Assembly (NCBI GenBank): GCA_028714695.1
Contig: JAQTLX010000005.1
Span: 157,382-209,823 of the forward strand
Direction of reading: 5' to 3'
Length of the DNA: 52,442 bases
Source of the DNA: Ignavibacteria bacterium
GTDB lineage: Bacteria > Bacteroidota > Ignavibacteria > Tepidaquicellales > Tepidaquicellaceae
The position numbers and the translations under genes are program-made. The stretch's first letter is position 1; each line of letters opens with the position of its first letter. Shown here in pieces: positions 27,157 to 36,484 of the stretch. The notes under the pieces are model-generated. The model searched no databases and was not told the origin of the DNA. It worked only from the letters and a program-made list of their open reading frames with translations.

Positions 27157-28497
27157 ATGAAAAAAATTTTAATGATATTATTGCCGCTGTTGATATGCGG
27201 TTTCACATTTATGAAAGGCGAAAAAATATTTCCCTATAAGATACACCAGCAAAAATTACAGAACGGGCTTAATATAGTAACGGTTCCTTTCGACAGTCCC
27301 GGAATTGCCGCGCTTTACATCGTTGTAAGGGTCGGCTCGCGGAACGAAATAGAAGAAGGCGTTACGGGATTCGCCCATTTCTTCGAACACATGATGTTCA
27401 GGGGAACGGATAAATACCCGAAGGAAAGATACGATGAAGTGCTTAAATCAATCGGCGCTTCGGCAAATGCCTATACATCAATCGACCAAACGGTTTACCA
27501 CATGGTCGGCAATTCGGCGAAACTCGAACTTATGTTCGAGGTAGAAGGCGACAGGTTTCAGAACCTTCACTACTCAGAGCATGATTTCAAGACCGAAGCA
27601 GGAGCGGTAAAAGGTGAATATACAAAGAACATTTCAAATCCTTCATCGCAGTTATATGAAGACATAAGAAACACTGCTTACGACAAACACACGTACAAGC
27701 ACACAACAATGGGTTTCCTTAAAGACATAGTTGATATGCCCAATCAGTATGCATATTCGATGAAATTCTTCGAAAGATTTTACAGACCTGAATACTGCAC
27801 AATACTTGTTACGGGCGATGTAACACCCGAACAGGTAATGAAACTCAGCGAGAAATATTTCGGTAACTGGAAAAAAGGTTCGTACACCGTCGATATACCT
27901 GTTGAACCGCAGCAGAACGGCACAAGAGTAACGCATATTAAAAACGGAGAAACACCGCCGGTGCTGTCGCTTAATTTCAAGGGTCCGGGATACAGCGATA
28001 CAGACATCGATTCGCCGGCGCTTGATTTGATAAGCAGCATTTATTTTTCGAATGTTTCCGAAATTTACAATAAACTTGTAGTAACGGAACGCAAGGTCAG
28101 AAACGTCCGCTTAGGCACGCCGTTCAGCAGAGACCCGAACCTGATTACGATTTCGGCAACTCTCAAAAACAAAGACGACATGCAGTATGTGAAAGACGAA
28201 ATAATGAAGACGCTTGAAAAGATTAAAACCACAAAAGCAGACGGGAAGAAATTCGCGGATGCAATATCCGAAACGAAATATTCCTTCGCGATGGGAAATG
28301 ACACCCCGGGAGGAATTGCGGGCATGCTGGCTTATTACATAGCGTTAAGCGGAGACCCAGAATCGGTAAATAATTATTATTCACTGTACGAAAAAATCAC
28401 GCCCGATGATTTGATGAACATTGCAAAGAAATATTTTATTGAATCGGCTCTTACGATTGGAACGATTTCCGCGGATGATACATGTCCCGTAAAATAA
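27157..28497 (+). CDS. Exported M16-family zinc protease, catalytic subunit
   Basis: I prefer the ATG at 27157, which starts a signal peptide (KKILMILLPLLICGF), over the upstream ATG at 27103; this gives 446 residues. The inverted zinc motif HFFEH (H74, E77, H78) is present. The distal glutamate of HxxEH-x76-E lies exactly at E154 in VKGEY, so the active site is complete. A second, inactive M16 half follows in the same protein. It probably acts with the next gene product as a periplasmic peptidase pair, as in the PqqL/YmxG-type arrangement. The substrates are unknown. Confidence 0.9.
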   Translation: MKKILMILLPLLICGFTFMKGEKIFPYKIHQQKLQNGLNIVTVPFDSPGIAALYIVVRVGSRNEIEEGVTGFAHFFEHMMFRGTDKYPKERYDEVLKSIGASANAYTSIDQTVYHMVGNSAKLELMFEVEGDRFQNLHYSEHDFKTEAGAVKGEYTKNISNPSSQLYEDIRNTAYDKHTYKHTTMGFLKDIVDMPNQYAYSMKFFERFYRPEYCTILVTGDVTPEQVMKLSEKYFGNWKKGSYTVDIPVEPQQNGTRVTHIKNGETPPVLSLNFKGPGYSDTDIDSPALDLISSIYFSNVSEIYNKLVVTERKVRNVRLGTPFSRDPNLITISATLKNKDDMQYVKDEIMKTLEKIKTTKADGKKFADAISETKYSFAMGNDTPGGIAGMLAYYIALSGDPESVNNYYSLYEKITPDDLMNIAKKYFIESALTIGTISADDTCPVK

Positions 28498-28514
28498 AAT
28501 TTAATTTAATACTC

Positions 28515-30053
28515 ATGAAAAACATATTTATAATAATCTTAATGGTTTTATTTTTCTCGAACGCGTTCTCGCAGGAAGTCGTCGAACTTAAAATGCCCAA
28601 ATCGGATAAAGTTGTTGTAAAACTTATGTTCAGAAACGGCTCAATATGCGACCCCGCCGGAAAAGAAGGGCTTACAAGACTTACAGTAAGCACAATAACT
28701 TCAGGCGGAACAAAAGACCTGACATATTCGCAGGTTCAGGAAAAGACTTATCCGATGGCAGCGCGCTACGGCTCAAATGTTGACAAGGAAGTTTCTATCT
28801 TCACATTCGAGGTTCACAAGGACTTTCTCAATTCTTTCTATGAAATAATAAAAGGATTAATGCTCACGCCTTCCTTTTCACAGCAGGACTTCGACAGGGT
28901 GAAATCGAATCAGCAGAATTACGTTGATCAGGTCATACGTTCTTCTTCGGACGAAGAATACAGCAAAATGGCGCTCGAAGATTTTCTTTTCAGAGGCACG
29001 CGTTACCAGCATATGGTAATGGGAAAGACGGAAGGAGTTAAATCGATAACTCTCGACGATGTAAAAGAACATTACAAAACTTATTTCACAAAGAACAATC
29101 TGACAATCGGCTTAGCGGGAAATTACACAGATGAATTCAAGCAGACTTTAATCAACGACATGAAAACTTTGCCCGACGGAAATCCGGTAATTGCAAGTAA
29201 CATCGTGCCCGAAAAAATTGACGGAATCAATGTCGAGATAATCACAAAGGATGCATTCGGCTCTGCAATATTCATGGGTTTCCCGATTGACATAACACGC
29301 TCAAACGATGAATTCGCGGCGTTAATGGTTGCAAATTCCTATCTTGGCGAGCACAGAAAATCGTACGGTCTGCTTTATGACAAAATAAGAACCACGCGCT
29401 CCATGAACTACGGCGATTACTCATACATAGAATGGTATGACAACGGCGGCGGCAATATGCTTCCTCCCCCGGGCGTTCCGAGAAGTTCAAATTATTTTTC
29501 AATATGGATAAGACCGGTACAGATAGCAAAGCAGTTGAAGCAGCAATATCAGGAACTGTCGGATGTTAAAATCGGACACGCGCATTTTGCAATCCGCCTT
29601 GCGCTCAGAGAAGTTGATAAACTCGTTAAGCAAGGAATGACTGAAAAAGATTTCAGCGCGACAAGAGAATTTCTGAGAAGTTATATTAAATTATACGTTC
29701 AGAGTCCTTCGAGCAGGCTCGGCTATCTTATGGATTCAAGGTTTTACGGAAGAAAAGATTTTGTAAATGAAGTTGACGATCTGCTTGCAAAACTAACTCT
29801 TGACGACGTGAACAAAGCAATAAAAAAATACTGGCAGATTGATAATATGAAAATCACGATTGTAACGGACAATTCCGAAGCCGAGGAACTTGCAAAGAGT
29901 CTGAAAGAAAACACAGTGTCGCCTATGAGTTATTCGAATTTCGTTAAATCGGGACTGCCTAAGAGCGTACTTGAAGAAGACGAAGAGGCTGCGAATTTTA
30001 AATTAAACATAAAGAATGTTGCTGTAATAAAAACGGAGGCGACTTTTAAATAA
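28515..30053 (+). CDS. M16-family protease-like partner subunit lacking the zinc motif
   Basis: The ATG at 28515 gives a signal peptide ending FSNAFSQ (about 512 residues). An upstream ATG at 28482 overlaps the previous gene and would bury the signal. Sequence architecture follows M16 (for example MFRNGSICDPAGKEGLTRL at the position of the active-site region), but HxxEH is absent, so it should be the non-catalytic partner. The C-terminal half retains typical M16 features such as RSYIKLYVQSPSSRLGYLMD. It follows the catalytic subunit by 17 bp, and its stop overlaps the next start (TAATG). Confidence 0.86.
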   Translation: MKNIFIIILMVLFFSNAFSQEVVELKMPKSDKVVVKLMFRNGSICDPAGKEGLTRLTVSTITSGGTKDLTYSQVQEKTYPMAARYGSNVDKEVSIFTFEVHKDFLNSFYEIIKGLMLTPSFSQQDFDRVKSNQQNYVDQVIRSSSDEEYSKMALEDFLFRGTRYQHMVMGKTEGVKSITLDDVKEHYKTYFTKNNLTIGLAGNYTDEFKQTLINDMKTLPDGNPVIASNIVPEKIDGINVEIITKDAFGSAIFMGFPIDITRSNDEFAALMVANSYLGEHRKSYGLLYDKIRTTRSMNYGDYSYIEWYDNGGGNMLPPPGVPRSSNYFSIWIRPVQIAKQLKQQYQELSDVKIGHAHFAIRLALREVDKLVKQGMTEKDFSATREFLRSYIKLYVQSPSSRLGYLMDSRFYGRKDFVNEVDDLLAKLTLDDVNKAIKKYWQIDNMKITIVTDNSEAEELAKSLKENTVSPMSYSNFVKSGLPKSVLEEDEEAANFKLNIKNVAVIKTEATFK

Positions 30054-30694
30054 TGCTGCAATTATTAATAGGAAGCCTGCTATTAAGTGTAACGCACGCG
30101 CTGATTCCGAACCACTGGTTTCCGCTTGCCGCCGTAAGCAAGACGGAAAACTGGAGCAGGAGCGAAACGGTTACTGTTACTGCAATAACGGGATTTCTGC
30201 ATACATTGAGCACGATAATCATCGGAATCATTATAGGATTCGCGGGATATAAACTCGGAGATTCGATTGAATTGGTTTCGGGAATATACGCGCCTGTGAT
30301 ACTTGTATTGCTCGGCTCGTATTTTATATTTTCAAACCTTCGAAATAAATCACATACGCACTGCCATATAAATCCCGAAGAGATAAAACAGGCATCGAAA
30401 AAATCAAAGGCCGCAATTATAACAGCGCTCGGCACGATGATGTTTTTTTCTCCCTGTGTTGAAATTGAAGCGTACTATTTTACGGCAGGGCAGGCAGGAT
30501 GGAAAGGGATTCTGATACTTTCGGTGATTTATCTTACGATAACCGTACTCTCGATGATTGTGATTGTAGAACTCAGCAGGAAGAGTCTCGACTTCCTTAA
30601 CAGAAAACTTCATTTTCTTGAGCATTACGAAAAACTAGTATCGGGTGTGATTCTTATTATCCTCGGTATACTTTCATTCTTCATAAGACTTTAA
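30053..30694 (+). CDS. Polytopic membrane protein, possible NicO/LysE-superfamily metal transporter
   Basis: The protein is 213 residues with about six hydrophobic helices. The first helix has SVTHALIPNHWFPLAAV, resembling the H-x-PDH motif of nickel/cobalt (NicO/RcnA) and related transporters. A cytoplasmic loop carries the histidine-rich KSHTHCHINPEE. A later FFSPCVEIEAYY resembles the conserved P-C segment of TauE/LysE-like exporters. It is translationally coupled to the M16 partner (TAATG). Metal transport is a reasonable guess from the His motifs but is not established. Confidence 0.6.
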   Translation: MLQLLIGSLLLSVTHALIPNHWFPLAAVSKTENWSRSETVTVTAITGFLHTLSTIIIGIIIGFAGYKLGDSIELVSGIYAPVILVLLGSYFIFSNLRNKSHTHCHINPEEIKQASKKSKAAIITALGTMMFFSPCVEIEAYYFTAGQAGWKGILILSVIYLTITVLSMIVIVELSRKSLDFLNRKLHFLEHYEKLVSGVILIILGILSFFIRL

Positions 30695-30700
30695 ATATAA

Positions 30701-30734
30701 AACAAAAACACGAACTAAGGTTCGTGTTTTTGTT
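30701..30734. terminator. Bidirectional intrinsic terminator
   Basis: AACAAAAACACGAAC (30701-30715) and GTTCGTGTTTTTGTT (30720-30734) form a 15-bp perfect stem around TAAG, with A/T runs on both sides. It separates the rightward M16 operon from the leftward repeat-protein operon. Confidence 0.88.
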
Positions 30735-30756
30735 TTATAATATTTATACCCCGGTC

Positions 30757-31083
30757 TTAGTTGTTCCAGCCCGCTTCGCTTTTATACTTTGTATAATATA
30801 CTACAACATCGGCTTCGCTTTTATATTCGGTAAAGTAAATCACCCAGTCGGCTTCCGATTTATATTTTGTATAATACCAGACTCCGCTCATGGGCGCTGC
30901 CTCGCTTTTGTATTTTGTATCATAAACAACGAGGCTCGCTTCGCTTTTATACTTTGTAACATAAATAACCTTATCCGCTTCGCTCTTGTACTTCGAAATG
31001 TAAACGACCTGTGAACTCGCATCCGCGGCATTAAGCAGGCAGTATGCGGAAATAATTACAATTGCAAATAATAGTTTTTTCAT
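30757..31083 (-). CDS. Small exported protein of six KYKSEA repeats (DUF6150-like)
   Basis: The product is 108 residues. A signal peptide (residues 1-20 or so) is followed by six near-identical 13-residue units of the pattern V-[VIW]-Y-x-[TS]-[KE]-Y-K-S-E-A-[DSAG]-x. The third unit has a three-residue insertion (PMSG). Alternation of hydrophobic and aromatic residues with a turn at KSEAD suggests a repetitive beta structure. The pattern resembles the short repeat of DUF6150-type proteins of Bacteroidota, from memory and unverified. The coding DNA is correspondingly repetitive (39-nt units). It lies 15 bp after a larger exported unknown and is probably co-transcribed with it. Confidence 0.8.
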   Translation of the reverse strand: MKKLLFAIVIISAYCLLNAADASSQVVYISKYKSEADKVIYVTKYKSEASLVVYDTKYKSEAAPMSGVWYYTKYKSEADWVIYFTEYKSEADVVVYYTKYKSEAGWNN

Positions 31084-31098
31084 GTCTCAAAATTTTTA

Positions 31099-32730
31099 TT
31101 ATAACTTAACTTCAACCAGATATATTTTGTCTTTTCTTGAAGCGACAAAAGTAATTATTCCTTTTTCTTTGTCGAGTTTCAGATTCATAATCATCGCGTA
31201 TTCCTTGCCTACCTTGTCGTCATTCTTGAACAACTGTTGTGTGCCTGATCCGTTCTCCTGATAATTTGAGGCGGTATAATAGAAATCATTTTTATACGAA
31301 CACAGATCGGAAACCGCATCGTATTTGTCGGACTTCCAGTCTTCCGTTTTAGCAAAATATTTCGCGTCAACGTAATTGCCCGGTTTTGAATTCGTTGCAG
31401 CGTACATATATTCGTCGTTATCATTAAACACCACCTGGTCCGTTATTCTCTCCGACATTATAAGGTCGGTTATCGGACCGTATTTCTTTTTTCCGAGTAT
31501 ATAATAGAACTTGTCTGGAAGTTGTTTATCGTAATCGCCGTAATTCACGCCCGTATATGACAGTGTGCCGTTCTTTCTTATGTCAAGATCGTAAATATAA
31601 CCGTATTTGTCGGAAACAATCTTATTCCCGTCGACAACAAATGTTGAATTATTTTTATCCGATGCAATAAACACGGGAGATTCATTACTTCTGAATTTAA
31701 TATTATATATCGACGAATATCTTGCGATTTCTTTTCCGTCAATTACCAGAACATTAATAAATGTTCCGTCGATAAGCGTGTCGCTTCCGTTAAAAGCAAT
31801 TTTTCCCGAAGGAGTTATTAATATATCATAAATGCCTTTCGAGAATCTGCCGCTGATTGTTTCACTTCCGCGTACCACAAATTGTTCCGAAGGATATTCT
31901 TCAGGCAGGTCTGAGGCACTGTAGACAGGCATGTTTGCTGCGTCAAAAACTATCGGAGTGTTGACCGATGTAAATTTCTTGTATTCCTTTTCACCCTGTA
32001 CAAGGCAATATTCGTTCTTGCCGTTCACAAAGTTTTTAGCCACATAACAGATATCGCCGTTTTTATCAGGATAAACATTGTAAAACTGAACCTCGTCATA
32101 TTTTTTCATTTCAGAAGTTCCGATAACAATCATTTGTTTGCCTTCCGCGCATGCCTGATAGTAAGGTCTTCCGTCTTTCGTGAAGCCGAGTTCGTATCCC
32201 GGTTCACCTTCATTGTAAGGCATATCTTTTATAGATGCAAAATTAATTGTATCGTATTTTTGACCGTATTCTATTTCACCGGTTGTTAAACTGTATTTCG
32301 CAAGGCAGTCCTTGTTTTTATCACGCGCAATAAAATAGAGCGCGTCGCCTTTCATGCTTATTGTCTCGTTAATAAATTCAAACGATATAATTTCTTTGCC
32401 GTTCTTAAGCATATAATATGTGCCGGGGGTTCCGTCCACACCGTTGCTCGCAGTTGCATAGTAATTGCCGCTGTTGTCAAACAAGAGCGACATTGAGTTA
32501 ATGAAATTATAATCAGCGGAATTCCCTTTGTTGCTAATCAATTTTGTTTTCTGAGTTATGGTGTCATACTTTGTGTATGCATAAGAGCCTGTTTTCGCGT
32601 CATACTTGAAATCCCAGAGCGAATAAGCGTCAATGTCTTTTCCTTCGTAAATTTTCTTTTCGGTTAATGTCTGACCATACGAAAAATTACAAATAAATAG
32701 GAATAAAAATACCAATAAAAAGTTTTTCAT
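31099..32730 (-). CDS. Exported protein of unknown function, possibly beta-propeller
   Basis: The product is 543 residues with a signal peptide (KNFLLVFLFLFICNFSYGQ). No catalytic motif is recognisable. The body is a succession of short beta-rich blocks with recurring phrases such as LYFIARDKN, PVYSASD, KIAFNGSD, PVFIASDKN and YMYAATNSK, spaced roughly 40-50 residues apart. This would fit a WD40/PD40-like propeller. It lies directly upstream of the KYKSEA repeat protein and 57 bp downstream of livH on the same strand. Confidence 0.65.
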   Translation of the reverse strand: MKNFLLVFLFLFICNFSYGQTLTEKKIYEGKDIDAYSLWDFKYDAKTGSYAYTKYDTITQKTKLISNKGNSADYNFINSMSLLFDNSGNYYATASNGVDGTPGTYYMLKNGKEIISFEFINETISMKGDALYFIARDKNKDCLAKYSLTTGEIEYGQKYDTINFASIKDMPYNEGEPGYELGFTKDGRPYYQACAEGKQMIVIGTSEMKKYDEVQFYNVYPDKNGDICYVAKNFVNGKNEYCLVQGEKEYKKFTSVNTPIVFDAANMPVYSASDLPEEYPSEQFVVRGSETISGRFSKGIYDILITPSGKIAFNGSDTLIDGTFINVLVIDGKEIARYSSIYNIKFRSNESPVFIASDKNNSTFVVDGNKIVSDKYGYIYDLDIRKNGTLSYTGVNYGDYDKQLPDKFYYILGKKKYGPITDLIMSERITDQVVFNDNDEYMYAATNSKPGNYVDAKYFAKTEDWKSDKYDAVSDLCSYKNDFYYTASNYQENGSGTQQLFKNDDKVGKEYAMIMNLKLDKEKGIITFVASRKDKIYLVEVKL

Positions 32731-32787
32731 GTAAGATATATTATTAATGTTAGTAAATTTCTATTTAATAAAAAAATCAATAATCCG

Positions 32788-33699
32788 CTAAACTTTTTCG
32801 ATTTCTTTTTTGCCAAGCAGCCCTGTCGGTTTGAACAGGAGTATAATAATAAGAATTCCGAAAGCAATTGCATCTTTGTATGTTGACGATAGGTACCCCG
32901 ACACGAACGTTTCCACTATGCCGAGAATCATTCCTCCGAGCGCCGCGCCGAGTATATTTCCTATACCGCCGAGAACCGCCGCAACAAATGCTTTAAGCCC
33001 GTATATAATACCAATAAGCGGATCAACCTTCGGATAATTCAGCCCGAAAAGAATACCTGCCGCTGCCGCCAGCGACGAGCCGAGTATAAACGTGAAACTG
33101 ATTACGCGGTTTATGTTAATTCCCATTAAACTGGCAACGGTATGATTGAACGATACGGCGCGCATGGCAGTTCCCATTTTTGTATTCATTACAATCATCC
33201 TGAGTATCAGCATAAGGATGCAGGATACTGCAATAACCACGATTGAATTTGAAAATACAGTAGCGCCGCCTATATTCATTATCTGTTTGTTCTCAAGCAG
33301 TGTAGGAAATGATTTCGGGTCTGCACCGAATACAAGTTGTCCGGAATATTCAAGGAAAAGCGAAACGCCGATAGCCGTAATCAGAATTGTAAGTTTCGGA
33401 GAATTCCTTAAAGGCTTGTAAGCGAGTTTTTCAATCGTGAATCCAAGCACCGAACAAACAGCCATTGAGCATATAAGTATCGCGACCGCCATGAAGACGG
33501 AAGCGCCGCCCGTGAAGGTAGTGAAACTGAATAGTATAGCGAGGTAATAACCCGAAAACGCTCCTATCATAAATACGTCTCCATGCGCGAAATTTATGAA
33601 ACGCAGAATACCGTATATCATTGTATAGCCGAGAGCAATAAGAGCATATATGCTTCCCAGCGAAAGACCGTTTATAAACTGTTGAATAAACTCTGTCAT
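32788..33699 (-). CDS. livH: Branched-chain amino acid ABC transporter permease (LivH-type)
   Basis: Inner-membrane permease of 303 residues with about eight hydrophobic helices. The N-terminus IQQFINGLSLGSIYALIALGY is typical of LivH. RAVSFN and the segments around VAAVLGGIGN and LGGMILGIVET are conserved permease features. The start overlaps livK by ATGA, so the two are translated together. Genes for LivM, LivG and LivF, needed for a working transporter, are not downstream; the next gene is an unrelated exported protein. Confidence 0.92.
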   Translation of the reverse strand: MTEFIQQFINGLSLGSIYALIALGYTMIYGILRFINFAHGDVFMIGAFSGYYLAILFSFTTFTGGASVFMAVAILICSMAVCSVLGFTIEKLAYKPLRNSPKLTILITAIGVSLFLEYSGQLVFGADPKSFPTLLENKQIMNIGGATVFSNSIVVIAVSCILMLILRMIVMNTKMGTAMRAVSFNHTVASLMGININRVISFTFILGSSLAAAAGILFGLNYPKVDPLIGIIYGLKAFVAAVLGGIGNILGAALGGMILGIVETFVSGYLSSTYKDAIAFGILIIILLFKPTGLLGKKEIEKV

Positions 33700-34832
33700 G
33701 GCGCGATTGTTTCTTTGTATTTAAATTTGCCGTCTTTGATTTCCAGTACCACTGCCGGTTTTACGGCATTTCTTTGTTCGTTAATAGTTATGTTTCCCGA
33801 AACACTTTTGAAATCTTTTGTCTTCGCAAGTTCGTTCCTGATTTTTTCTCCGTCGGTAGAGCCTGCTCTTTTAATTGCATCGAACATGAGCATTGCCGCA
33901 TCATAACCGAGTACCGACATTGCATCGGGTTCTTTGCTGTATTTTGCGCGGTATTTCTTTATGAATTCCTGTACAAGCGGATTCGGGTCGTCCATGGAAA
34001 GGTGCGTTGAGAAGAAGCATCCTTCGAGAGCGTCTTTTGCTTTGCCTTCGGTAAGTTTTTCGGATTCCCATCCGTCGCCGCCGAAGAGCGGTACGTTAAT
34101 TCCGATTTCGCGAGCCTGAATTCCGATAAGACCTACGTCGGTGTAATATCCCGGAATGAAAACCGCTTCGGGATTTTTATATTTAATTGTTGTCAACTGC
34201 GCTTTAAAATCCTTGTCGCCTGCAGAGTATTTTTGTTCTTCAACAATTTCTCCTCCCATTTCAACGAATGTTTTTTTGAAACTTTCCGCAAGCCCCGTTG
34301 AATATGCATTCCGCTGATCAACAAGAAGCGCGACTTTTTTCACCTTCATAGAATTCAGCGCGAACTTACTCATCACAGTTGCCTGGAACGGGTCAATGAA
34401 ACAAACTCTGAAAATATAATCACCGATTGCCGTAACTTCGGGATTCGTGGATGCGGGTGTAATCATAGGAATCTTATTCTGCTGGCAGATAGGCGCCGCT
34501 GCCTTGCTGCGCGACGATGCAACCTCTCCGAGTATTGCAACAACCTTATCGCGATTAATTAATTTCTGAACGACCGTCTGGGTTTCGTTCGGCTTTCCCT
34601 GATTATCTTCCGTAATCAACTGAATTTTTTTACCGAGAACTCCGCCCGAATTATTTATTTCATCAACTGCCAGTCTCATGCCGTTGTCGGAACTTATTCC
34701 GAACGTTGCTTCGCTGCCGGTTAATGAAGCAAATTCACCAATTTTTATTATATCGCCTGATTGTTTATTGCAGGAATAAAAAGTCAGGGAGATTAATGCA
34801 AAGGATAATAAGATAATCGTTTTAATTTTCAT
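33696..34832 (-). CDS. livK: Branched-chain amino acid ABC transporter substrate-binding lipoprotein (LivK-type)
   Basis: Periplasmic binding protein of 378 residues, type I fold. A lipoprotein signal peptide ends in FYSC with the lipidated cysteine at C21. The mature part starts IIKIGEFASLTGSEATFG and contains MRLAVDEINNSGGVLGKKI and VVAILGEVASSRS, which are hallmark LivJ/K/AmiC-like segments. The ligand is probably leucine, isoleucine or valine, but the family also binds amides and aromatic acids. It is co-translated with livH. Confidence 0.9.
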   Translation of the reverse strand: MKIKTIILLSFALISLTFYSCNKQSGDIIKIGEFASLTGSEATFGISSDNGMRLAVDEINNSGGVLGKKIQLITEDNQGKPNETQTVVQKLINRDKVVAILGEVASSRSKAAAPICQQNKIPMITPASTNPEVTAIGDYIFRVCFIDPFQATVMSKFALNSMKVKKVALLVDQRNAYSTGLAESFKKTFVEMGGEIVEEQKYSAGDKDFKAQLTTIKYKNPEAVFIPGYYTDVGLIGIQAREIGINVPLFGGDGWESEKLTEGKAKDALEGCFFSTHLSMDDPNPLVQEFIKKYRAKYSKEPDAMSVLGYDAAMLMFDAIKRAGSTDGEKIRNELAKTKDFKSVSGNITINEQRNAVKPAVVLEIKDGKFKYKETIAP

Positions 34833-35065
34833 ACAATTAATTGATTTTGGCTAATTTATGAAAAATAATTTAAATACGTGTTAAAAACAATTTCAAATTC
34901 TAAATTGTAGATTTTAAATTGTTCAGGAGCAATGTTTCTATTTTGAACTTTAAGTTATGCCTGCCCTTTCAGACTTTTTTAATCGATATAACTTTGTATT
35001 TTTGCAATAGATAGACTTTATACGCAAATAAAATTTCAATCATATAAATCAACAAGGAGTTTAAA
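34833..35065. promoter_or_regulatory. Divergent intergenic region; Shine-Dalgarno for the OCD-family gene
   Basis: This 233-bp AT-rich region lies between divergent livK and the OCD-family gene. AAGGAG at 35054-35059 lies seven bases before the ATG at 35066 and fixes that start. TAACTTTG at 34989-34996 resembles the Bacteroidota -7 element (TAnnTTTG), but no matching upstream TTG element is convincing. Confidence 0.5.
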
Positions 35066-36043
35066 ATGACACTTATACTAAACCGCAGTGATGTTATTTC
35101 CGTTCTAGATATGAAAGACTGCATGAACGTAGTAGAAAAAGCATTCGCCGAACTTGCAAACGGAACTGCAGTACTTCCGCTAAGGACAGGCATAAAACCG
35201 CCGGACGGTATTTCACTTTACATGCCGGCATACCTCAAAGAAATGGGAGCGCTTGCATGCAAGGTCGTGACCGTTTACAAAGACAATCCGGCGAAATACA
35301 ATATGCCGACAACTATAGGGAAGGTCCTTCTTCAGGATATTAATAAAGGCGATGTTATCTGCATAATGGACGGCGGATATCTAACAGCAGTGAGAACAGG
35401 CGCGGCAAGCGGAGTTGCGACAAAATATCTCGCGCGGGATGAAAGCAATCAGACAGCGGGGATATTCGGAGCCGGCGTTCAGGCGAAAATGCAGTTGTGG
35501 GCAGTTGCAACTGCAAGGGACTTAAAACACGCAACAGTTTATGATATTTCAGATGAAGCCATGGATAAATTCATTACGGAAATGAGCGGTAAACTTAACA
35601 TTGAAATCAAGAAAGCAAAATCCGCCGCTGATGTAATTAAAGCCGATATTATCTGCACTGCGTCATCATCCGCGGAGCCGCTCTTCGACGGCAAACTGAT
35701 TAAAGAAGGAACGCATATAAACGGAATAGGAAGCCATTCGCCGGGCGCTCGTGAACTGGATACGGAAATCATTAAAAGATCAATGTTCGTAGGCGATTCA
35801 CGCGAGGCGTGTTTCAGCGAAGCGGGCGACATTATGATTCCACTAAAAGAAGGTGCGATAACGGAAGACCATTTCTATGCTGAACTCGGCGAAATTATCA
35901 CGGGAAAGAAAAAAGGTAGAACTGACGGAAAGACAATCACTTTGTTTAAATCAAACGGACTCGCAATTCAGGACGTAGCGGCGGCAAAGGTTGTTTACGA
36001 AAGCGCTATTGCAAAAGGCATAGGCGTTGAAGTTGAAATTTAA
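35066..36043 (+). CDS. Ornithine cyclodeaminase / mu-crystallin family oxidoreductase (OCD or alanine dehydrogenase)
   Basis: NAD-binding enzyme of 325 residues. The N-terminal dimerisation/substrate domain has ACKVVTVY and YLTAVRTGAASG, with the lysine and arginine expected to bind the substrate carboxylate. The Rossmann motif is GIFGAGVQAKMQL. GIGSHSPGARELD is a conserved family segment. Members include ornithine cyclodeaminase, archaeal-type alanine dehydrogenase and imine reductases, which cannot be separated by eye. It is preceded by a good AAGGAG ribosome site, has no operon partner and ends at a distant terminator. Confidence 0.88.
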   Translation: MTLILNRSDVISVLDMKDCMNVVEKAFAELANGTAVLPLRTGIKPPDGISLYMPAYLKEMGALACKVVTVYKDNPAKYNMPTTIGKVLLQDINKGDVICIMDGGYLTAVRTGAASGVATKYLARDESNQTAGIFGAGVQAKMQLWAVATARDLKHATVYDISDEAMDKFITEMSGKLNIEIKKAKSAADVIKADIICTASSSAEPLFDGKLIKEGTHINGIGSHSPGARELDTEIIKRSMFVGDSREACFSEAGDIMIPLKEGAITEDHFYAELGEIITGKKKGRTDGKTITLFKSNGLAIQDVAAAKVVYESAIAKGIGVEVEI

Positions 36044-36249
36044 TTTCAATTAGTAATTAGTAATTTACGATTAGCGATTAGAAATCGACTATTAAATATT
36101 AGCAATTGTTGATTCCTCGTTTGTCATCCCGCAGTTCTTGGCGGGGATTAAAACACAGTGATGAATAAAGAGCAAAGGTTTTAATGTGTAGTTAAATTGT
36201 AATTAGTATTTTACAAAAAGAGATTCGTATAATAATAGATTAAACATAA

Positions 36250-36277
36250 AACCGGCATCGTAAGATGTCGGTTTTTT
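36250..36277 (+). terminator. Intrinsic terminator downstream of the OCD-family gene
   Basis: Stem AACCGGCATC (36250-36259) pairs with GATGTCGGTT (36264-36273, one G-T pair) around GTAA, followed by a T run. It is about 200 bp beyond the gene's stop. Confidence 0.75.
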
Positions 36278-36425
36278 AATTCCAATATTTGTTTGTTTTG
36301 TTTTAAGCCCCGTAGGGGCGATATCTTTGTAGGAAAAGAATAAAAGAAATATCGAGCCCCGTTGGGGCGGCATCTTAATTCAAATCAGACATATGTTTGG
36401 AGTGTTGACTCTGGCAATTTGTTTG

Positions 36426-36458
36426 AAAAAAAAGCCGGCATTTATATTTGCCGGCTTT
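36426..36458 (-). terminator. Intrinsic terminator of the hdr-flx operon
   Basis: AAAGCCGGCA (36431-36440) pairs with TGCCGGCTTT (36449-36458). On the minus strand the stem is followed by an eight-T run (36426-36433 read in reverse), 27 bases after the flxA stop. Confidence 0.85.
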
Positions 36459-36484
36459 ATTTAGAAAAAAACTTTTTTAGTGTC

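Larger units (their letters stand above)
36044..36484. repeat. Intergenic repeats including an inverted copy of the 49-bp array
   Basis: There is no gene in this 441-bp stretch. GCCCCGTAGGGGC (36307-36319) and GCCCCGTTGGGGC (36356-36368) are exactly 49 bp apart, and their flanks (GATATCTTTGTAG) are the reverse complement of the array at 1-196. A degenerate GTCATCCCGCAG...GGCGGGG element lies at 36122-36150. AT-rich TTAGTAATTAG repeats lie at about 36050-36085. Two terminators, listed separately, bracket the repeat. Confidence 0.8.
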
